The notes beneath the pieces are model-generated. The model was given only the letters and a program-made list of their open reading frames with translations. It was not told the origin of the DNA and made no database searches. The position numbers and the translations under genes are program-made. Positions 53,801-62,800 of a stretch of DNA of 64,000 nt are shown here, piece by piece; the first letter of the stretch is position 1, and every line of letters starts with the position of its first letter. This DNA is from Opisthorchis felineus (Eukaryota > Platyhelminthes > Trematoda > Opisthorchiida > Opisthorchiidae). The stretch covers positions 67,455 to 131,454 of the forward strand of contig SJOL01005688.1 in assembly GCA_004794785.1 (NCBI GenBank), given 5' to 3'.

Positions 53801-56800
53801 TTTGCGTAGCTCAACATGTTCTCAGCCTTCATGCACGCTACGGTTTGCATGGCAGCTAGGCAGTAAAATAACGTCATCGCTCTGTGCCTGTTTGTGTGGA
53901 CTGTGTTGCTCCACGCGTAAGTTCACTACTCTTTGCAGATTATAAATTTACTTGAAGAGGGGTCAACGACAAAGGTCACCAGAGCATTGATCAGAACACG
54001 AAGGCCAGGCTCAAAGATCACGGGTTCATCGATCAATCAGGACACAGGGTAGCACAGCAACCAATGGAACAGACCAGCCGAACAACTAATCGTGATCGAA
54101 GGTCAGCCCCGACTAGCAGCATGTATATTACCACACACACGACACTACTCAACGCACAACCACCGACCCATCCCTACGCTCCACTACGCTCTCCAACAAC
54201 GCACTGATGATGTCACCTCGATTGGTGACGAAACGTTTGCAATCAAATGGCCCAGCTCAGCGAACAAACCAACGACCAGCTTATCTGCCTATTTGCTGCC
54301 GGACAGGAGTTCACTGTGGCCCTCTCGCTTTTTGAGCATCCATAGAAAACTGAGAGTCCCATCGCATTCCACCAGACTGTGGCATTTGAGAATTAAACAT
54401 GGAGACTCAGCAAGTTTCTAGCCAACTTTCAGAATACGTGGGATATTTTCTGCGCTAAGGCCTCAAGGACTGTCTTCCCGTTTTCGCCTAATACGTGGAA
54501 CATGTAAAAATTACAGGACAAAAAACATTCTAGCTCAGTACCACGAACCACTGGAACATGTGAATGCATGATTATTTTGTACGGCATCCAACAGCATTTT
54601 TGAAGTGTGGTATTTTTGCACACAATAATCAGTGCTAATTTGTTTTCTAACGTCCTTGCCAGGGGAAGTTGAGGGCGAAAATAAGTAGCTGCATGATCGT
54701 TTCACACCGAATGATCAAGTCAGAATGAAACCGTACACTTATCTCCGCAATTCGATCGAGTCAGTCTGGTATATCGTGTGGTATGTTCTCTTGCGTATTG
54801 TGAGTAAGTAAACCACCGTACACAATACGTGACCCATTGAACTTGAAAGTTATATATGACAACGGTAAGCCATTATGGAAGAGCTGACACGTTTCACCGT
54901 CGTGACGACGACCCCGAATTGACTGAATGTGATGTAGCTTTATAGGATTCCACCACTGAGAACTGAGATGTCGGCTTATCGCTCACAAAAATATCAAATA
55001 TTAGTAAGGAAAGCTGTCAAGCATGTGGCTTGCCCAAAATTTGATGCGTCCAAATATAGATTGCACGTTTATAGATAGTCGGCACCATACCATGCGTAAC
55101 CTTCGAATCCTCTGGTCTCGGACGAATGGCTACAATAGTGAGAGTTTATAGCCCGGCGATCGACTTAGTTCTTCATTGAAAAGTTCCCTTCTGTACTATT
55201 ACACAAAACAAGTAATCTAAGGAAAGTAAAAAGAAACCCAAGAAATACACTCATTTGCAAATCAATTTGGTTTTGCGAGAGACTCACCTGGAACCCAGCT
55301 GAATCTCTCGTTTGTGATGTTTCCATGCATCGCGATATCTCGAATATCGTAGCAACTGGAACATGAGGCGGCCTGGTGCAGCACATTCAGTTGCATGGAA
55401 ACATCACAAACGAGAGATTCAGCTGGGTTCCAGGTGAGTCTCTCGCAAAACCAAATTGATTTGCAAATGAGTGTATTTCTTGAAAACAGTCCAATTTGGG
55501 TCCAAGTAGAACATAAGGTTGACGAAAACTCGGGGACTGCGCCTGCCTGATGAGCCCCAAGAAGGGCGAAACCGGTCGTGGGCTGTCGAAGAATTTTCAG
55601 CAACCTTATGAGTAGTACATTGCGTAAAAAGAAACTCGTTACATAAGTGTTGTCACATCTGGTTGGTTTCCTCAAGTGAGTGAATCAGTGAGACAGCACT
55701 GAATGGGCTTTATCCTCGGTATGACAATAGTTGGCGCAGTGAGAAGACATCCAGAATCCCACCATCCACTCCCATCGCATAATGTTTAGTGTAAAGCTCT
55801 GTGTATAAAGTGCAAACGATAAGGCTTTTAGGGTTGAGTAGTCTTCCGTCCTCTAAGCGGTTCTCCACTGTAGTCAGGTGCTTATTGATTTTGAATGTCT
55901 TCCTTAGCAGGGTGGATGGTTCGTTCACTGCTTTAGATGTGGTTTCGAGGCCACCGAAGGGGAAGTGTACCAGAACAAGATCGCGTTTTGATGAATATCT
56001 AATTAGCTAATGGGTTACATTTCAAGACCAAAATACAGACAAAATACTGGAGAGTTCTAACTCAACGCTTGTTCGGATAAATAAGTTAATCCTTCTGAAG
56101 AGTGGTCACCGTTGCTAAACAGTGTATGTCACAGTCGTCCCATTTGCCGCAGTACTTCTTGGTTAACTACATGAGGTAGGGGGACAGTCATGCCCTAAAG
56201 TGAATAGTCGGCAAATGTCTAAAACAGTAAATGAATGTGGTGCACACATAGTGGGATTACCGAAGCAAAAGCTGCATCCCAAATTCCCATTAAAGACTGT
56301 GCTTATGCCTACGCACAGGGAGTGCCCACTATCAGTCAAACCATGGACAGAAATGTTATAGGCTCCACACAATGGTTGCACGCTACAAACCCAGTATAGG
56401 TTTTGGATGGTGTGCTTCATGAATAGCCTAGAAATTCACCACAGCTGAACCAGTACTGTATTATTATTACTATTATTATCAATATCACTATTACCATTAT
56501 TATTCCACGTGACAGTCTCATCTCGTTAGCCGGCTTGTCATACTCCGGCATCAGGTACAAATACTAATGACTTGAGTAGCCGATGTGGTAATAGGCGTTT
56601 GTCTAGGTCAGTAGTAGCGGTTCATCTGGTGTTGAGCTCATTTTATTTATTAATAAAGGCTCGCATGGATAGCACAGTAGAATCCCACAAATGAACTGAC
56701 ATCAGTAAACCAGAGAAGCACGCTGAATAAAACACCACCTCAGCTAACACACTGTGGACAGCTGGACTCAAACCATTTCAGTGATAAGACTTACCCTTAC

Positions 56801-59800
56801 TTTAATTTTAATTTCTGCCGGCTACTTTCTGTGGTAAGATGAACGGACTCCATGAGGCAACAGGCTCTTAATCATTTTAACTCCCGAACCGGCAAAATGG
56901 ACGGTGGTCACCTGATCATTTGTAACACCGACATGATAGTCCATCCTTCTCTTCACCATACTTGCAGTAAGCAAAAAAGTGTACAGAATGGTTTGAATTC
57001 AATAAAAAAACAGCGCACTTCCTATGATTTGTTCTTTGAACTGAGGTCCGTGTTGGCGAATCCCCCAGAAAAAGTAATCCACCCCACCACCTTACTTGCG
57101 CTCTTATCGTCACCTCTGTACGAACCCTCCGACCCAAAAGTAGCCGGTTTTGACGTCTTAGAAAGCCTGTGTAGGCTAATTCTAGTTCTCTTTCCTCTCC
57201 CTTTAATTACTGCGTAATAATGCTCTTTGAAAATACCTGGTTGGAATCAGGACAAAAAAGGGCATCAGCACTAACCGCTGATGCTCTTGTCACAAAGAGT
57301 TTGGTGGTTCTAGATATAGGAAACAAAGTTTACGCAAGACTTATGTAGTTTCGGTGCTCCTATGCACATTAACTTCCAGTGTTTCCATCTCATGTGCATC
57401 TTCACTGCCTTCCCTCCCCGATAACAACAGTTATCAAAACCTTTTGGTATGTGCTCCATCACCCCAACTGCCAGTTCACTTTTTTCACTAACCGCTTACA
57501 ATAGCCCATAATTTGCTTTCCACGGATAGTGACTGACGACCTGGAAGAAATTGTTATAGATCTCTTGATAGTCAACTAACATTCCTTGTCCCCTACTTAC
57601 ACGAAAGAAGTGGTCACATCCTCACAGTAAAGTAATTTGGCTCCATGATATGTTTGTGTAATTGTTGATCACAAGGATAAACTGAAATGGTCAGCCTGCA
57701 AGCTGGGCAAAACTAACACGTTTGAATAAACCGTTTGATGATATATGCACTGCTCAGTTTGACTGTCAAAGGCAGAATTCAATCGATGCGAATGGCAAAA
57801 ATTTTGCAATTTGGGCTAAGTTCCCTGTACCTATGCAGCTTGATCATATTCATGGTGTCAGTAACCCTCCAAATCACTTTTAACGTGGCCTGTTGAAAGA
57901 ACCGTGATTGGTTTGTATTCCTAACTCACTACATAATGACCTCGAAAACTTCAAAATCTGTGCGAGAAAACAATTCAGAATGTATATAACAGCTCCTTCA
58001 TTGCATGAAGAAATAAAACGGAATATGTCGAGGAAGATAAGTTTTGCCGTCACTCATAAAGCAAAGTTATGCCAAAAACCAAGCATCTCTGATAGAGGAA
58101 AAGCTGTTAAGCATTTATCTGTATCACTTACTTCAACACTAGTAATCAGTCCGTCAATCTCCCGGTTTATGTTGAACTCTGCTCCATCCACATTCGCCTT
58201 CCGCCACTCCGTTCCGTTGGTCCGACGAAACAGCTACAAGAATGAAGACCAGTGTTACAGGACATGAATATGCTCGATAATACCATGATTGTCGGACTGC
58301 AAACCGAATAAAACAATAATAAGTAATGCTGAACTGCAGGGCTGAGAGAGAAAATGGAATAGGGTGACGGCTCTAATAAACGAACTGCACGCAACGTTTT
58401 CCGGAATTCGGGTATTCTTAACCGGGATTCCAGCAAGTTTCTCGGCACTACACAAGCCCAGATAACTATAAACCAGAATGTTTTAGTAATCCCGCTTGTA
58501 AGTACGGGGCCGCGTATAGTTACAAAGGCGTTCTGTATTTCGAATTTCAGGAGAATGAAACGCTGAACTTGTTTACTGTGGATAAGCTTATGCAAGATTG
58601 ACTATGTGAATGCCCAAAAAGCAAATTGCTTCAGAAGAATTCCACCGACTGACCCTAAAATCAGTAATAGGTGCTGAATCGGTGTAGAGGCAAGAAACTG
58701 AATGAGACAGACGCGAAAAGAATTCGCAGCCGTGAATATTGGGCAATCAAGGAGTAAAAGCATGGAGATGAAGCCTGTGTCACAGTCATTGCAAGGAAAT
58801 ATTTGACCAGTCAACAGTTCTTCTCTGCCCTGGGTGAAATGCCTGGAGAGTAACACAGACGCCGACTTTAATGCTATGCCCATCATATTAATGCCTTGTC
58901 AGAAAGACGGAAATGACTCATCTATTTGGATTACCCGACCCAGGCCATCTTCATCATCATAACCGATTTAGACCGGTGTAACTAATTTCACCAACGGAAG
59001 TGTCATATTCACTATATTTGTGTCAAGGCGTTTTACAGTGTTCGCTGCTCTAGCATGCTGCTCCGGATACTTCCACAGCTTGTGCAAAACTTCTTTAAGA
59101 CCATCTAAAAGCCTTAATTTTCTGCGTTTGATTCCATCTGGAACAAATTAGACTCAGGCTCCCTTAAGCCATACAGCTTTTACTTGATTTTTAAGTGGCT
59201 TTGATTTCACACACACGAAACCTAATGCAGCATTCTGAAAGAGTGTACAACGCTACTTTAACCTCTTTATTGGATCCAGTTGACTACCAGCTCACATCCA
59301 CATACAATGTCACCTAAGCCGGTGGCTAAACTAGTGCTCCAAAAATTGTCATTTTTGGAACAATATTTGTACAGGAAAGAAGTCCGCAGCTAACCTGAGG
59401 TTGCTTGTTCTGTTTTGTTATCAGGGCTGTGAGAAGGTATTGCGCGATCTCACCCGTCAAGCTTTTTGGATCCATGGTTTCGTATCCAATGATTTTAATC
59501 CTGGATATTGTGGTACAATAAAATGCTCCCCATACAAGTACTTTTACACAGCTACCTTCATGAAAACTGCCACAAGGGCAGTTACCCACTGTAAGCTATC
59601 AGTTCAGGAGATGGTGACAGTATCAGCAACGAGTCTGTGTTGAAGAAATCTGCAGTTGGTTTGTTAGTATGGAATTGAAACAAAACGATACTTGATGTAA
59701 GACACTTTGGTATGGTTGAACAAAAGTGTGAATAAGGCATTCATTGCCTCCACCAACGCTAATGGGACTCAGACACTTGGGTGCAAATTGTTTGCTGATT

Positions 59801-62800
59801 GTTTGATTTTAAGTCTGAATGATTAGTTTTGAGCATAATATAATTACCTTCATCAATAAAAGCGGCTAAAACCTCAAACATCGTAGATCAATAGGTTAAT
59901 TTGCACTCCAAATGTGTTTTTCTGAAATAAGTGATAATAGCATTTATGTGCATTTTATTCAGTAAGTTCTCGGGCTAGAATGAGACGCTTACACAAGGTT
60001 GTTTGCAAGTAACAGAGCAGTGGCAAAAAAGAGTTATCAGGTAAATCGGTAACTTTTTACCATAGTAATCGCTTGGTAGATTATACAAGCCTCTACTATC
60101 ATGGGCTTTTTACTAGGTATAGAGTGTAATAAAAAACTCTGGTGACAGGTTGATGACAATTGCGTGTATATGCCTAGGTGGAATTTCGTATGAAATGAAT
60201 TACACTGTGGCTGTTGCTTCATGGACAGTGCGCTTACGAAGACGAGTTTTTGAAAACCAACTGTTGGCGGAAAGGTTACAGGAGAACTGTCTGTAACTCA
60301 GTGGTCCTGATACCTCTGAGTGGTAACCAAAAGTGATCTACCATTGTGCTTTGGGGAAACCAGTAGTTGAATAATTCATTCTGATAAGAAAAAGAATAAT
60401 TTCTGGAACACAAGCATACAAAAGCAGGTCAGAGTTGGACAGCGGAAAATTTGGCTTGATTGAATACCTAGATATGTTAGGTTTTAAGATAATGTCGTTG
60501 GTTTCAGTAACTATTTCGTAGTGCAAGCATACAACCTTGGAGCACTATATAACGCTATCAATAATAATTCAAAGTTCAAAGCGCCTTGAGCTAAAGCACC
60601 GAATATACCTCATCGCCTCCTTGAAATTCAGGATATTAGTAAAACACATGAGTGGCGTCACTTGAATGACTCAGGTCTGCACAGAGTTAGACAAAAGTGA
60701 TTACGTAAACTGCATGTCCGGCTTATTTCATTGGAATTACTTAGTAACTCCAATTTAGTAGCCGACGTAGCGATGCAAAACTTATTTCTTGGGATTTTGT
60801 TTGTAAGAAGGAGAGACTGCATTACAGAGTAAAACAGAAATGTGATTAGAAAAGCCGCGTTAGTACGCCAACTAACTACCACTTTTACTTGAGTAGAAAT
60901 AAGTAACCTGCAAGTTCACCAATCCACACCGAATAGTTATTAAAATTGTTCTTGCCGTATGAGAAGAGGCAACTGCCTACGTGCGGATCCTAGAGACTTT
61001 AGCAAACATTTCCAAACTGATGTGTTGTACACAATTTGGGGTGTAAGGCGAATAGTTATGGGCACAAAATCCCTTAAGCTTGGGAAAACTTGGAGATAGG
61101 GACGTGATAGTATTTATCCAAAGGTGCAAAAACACTAATGTGTTTATCCATTATTAAGGCCCAAGTACCCTGTAAACCAGTTATTCGAATATAACAAATA
61201 TTATCACCTTTTAGGGAAATGTATGAATGTACGAAGAGTCAAGATTTTCCTAGGAAATATCACCTCCTCGGGTCCTTCTTTCCTGAACTTATTTAGGTAT
61301 TGAAGCTGATTAGCACAAGCAAGGGCTTCAACTAACCTTGCAAAGCCTCAAAAGGGGTGTAGACATGGTTTCCTTTTCCTACTTCAACGATTACGATCTA
61401 GGGTGTGATTCGCACAGCAAACCGAAGAGTTGAAAGCTCAAGCGGATGTAAACAGCTGGAGTATACACCTTTACCAGTTATGAGCCCAAAACACTCCCAT
61501 GCGAGACACCACTGTCCTCCAACACGATTACTTTTATGAGCATTTATATGAATTCTGCGGCCACTGAGGTCTGTCGTACGGGTGTAAAACTGTTCAGCTA
61601 TCTCGTTAGTGGAGAAATCTTGCTTCTGCTACTGATGGGGAAGATGATCGCACGCTTTCCTCATTTTTACCGAAACCGTATAGACGTAATCACTGGCTTC
61701 CTTTGCAAAAACATTTGGGGTGCGTTACTTGTAGGTGTAAAGATCATACTGACCTGGCACCTCCATAACTCTTCAAAAGGCCGCTTGATGTCACTCTCGG
61801 CTACTTTCACAAAACCCTCTCTAAATACAAAGGTCAGGCTGACCGGAAGATATTGGACCATCAAGGTTCGATCCGCGCTCAAATTTGGTCTTTGATTAGG
61901 CAGTTTCATGTTCCTTACCAATGACATTCTGAGCAGCATGAACAGCAGGACAGTGATGTTATTGGCGTTTTGGATGAGAGGATGAATATCCCTGTGTTTC
62001 TAGGCAGACTGTTCATCTTAGTTAAGGACTTTTTCATGTTCTGTTGGATTATTTCGCAGTCTTTTGGCAATTTGGGTGACCATGCTGTTGCGTGATTAAA
62101 ATGTTTATCCCAATATTCAGTTCATGGATGATTAAAGAAACAAGGCGCTGTTCCACTAGTTACGCAATAGATACTTGCCTTGTCGTGCTTTTTCAAAATC
62201 TTCCGAAAGCCAGTGAAGTTCAGCATCTGGTAGTTTTGTAGCAGAACAAGACTCAGATAAAACTCGCTAAAAGCCAGCTTAAACTCGTGTAGCCTTCTAT
62301 AGGTCTTCTCCTTTTTGTGAGAAGCTCTTGAAAGTTTCCTGCCCGATTGCTCAGAGGAAGAATATCTGACGCGACGTCGCAAATGAGCATCGTCTATGCC
62401 ATGGCTTTCAAAATTGGTAGCTTCGCTACCCTCTCTACCTTGGTCCTCCGAAAGTTCTGCATAACTTCTTGATATTGACTCACGAAACTTCCGGGAAACA
62501 GACCGTCTCAGTCCACTTTTTTTGCGCTCTGGGTCCAAAAAAGTCTGGAGTTCCTCCAGTAGTGTCGCGTACTTGCGCTTGGACTCAGCCAACTTTTCTA
62601 GACAATTACACCGATAAACGGTCCTGAAACAGTCTACCTGCGAAGAAGGAGTTCACTTTAATCAATGATGCAGAACATAGTTCGAAGAACTCCTTATCTT
62701 GTTCATCCAGGAATGCAATGAATTCAGCATCCCATTCTTGAATAAGCAAGTGTTAAAATCAATCTATATCAAACCTTTGAGTTCTTTCGTACGTTTGTCA

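Larger units (their letters stand above)
47627..58131 (-). other. Intron 5, 10.5 kb
   Basis: Donor GTAAGT, acceptor GGCTTTTCAG. It contains the foldback element at 55239-55630, a single arm of the palindromic element at 54198-54277, a probable decayed SINE near 53715-53870, a (GAT)12 run at 50830-50865, a T-rich tract near 51447-51510, an interrupted ATT-type repeat at 56459-56503, a possible tRNA-like B box near 48520-48533, and unassigned minus-strand reading frames at 48846-49200. The rest shows nothing I recognise. Confidence 0.85.

Noticed and set aside
61536..61939. ORFs on both strands near 61.5-61.9 kb
   Set aside because: I checked the minus strand for missing SPX sequence. Exon 4 joins exon 5 directly in phase, so nothing is missing here.
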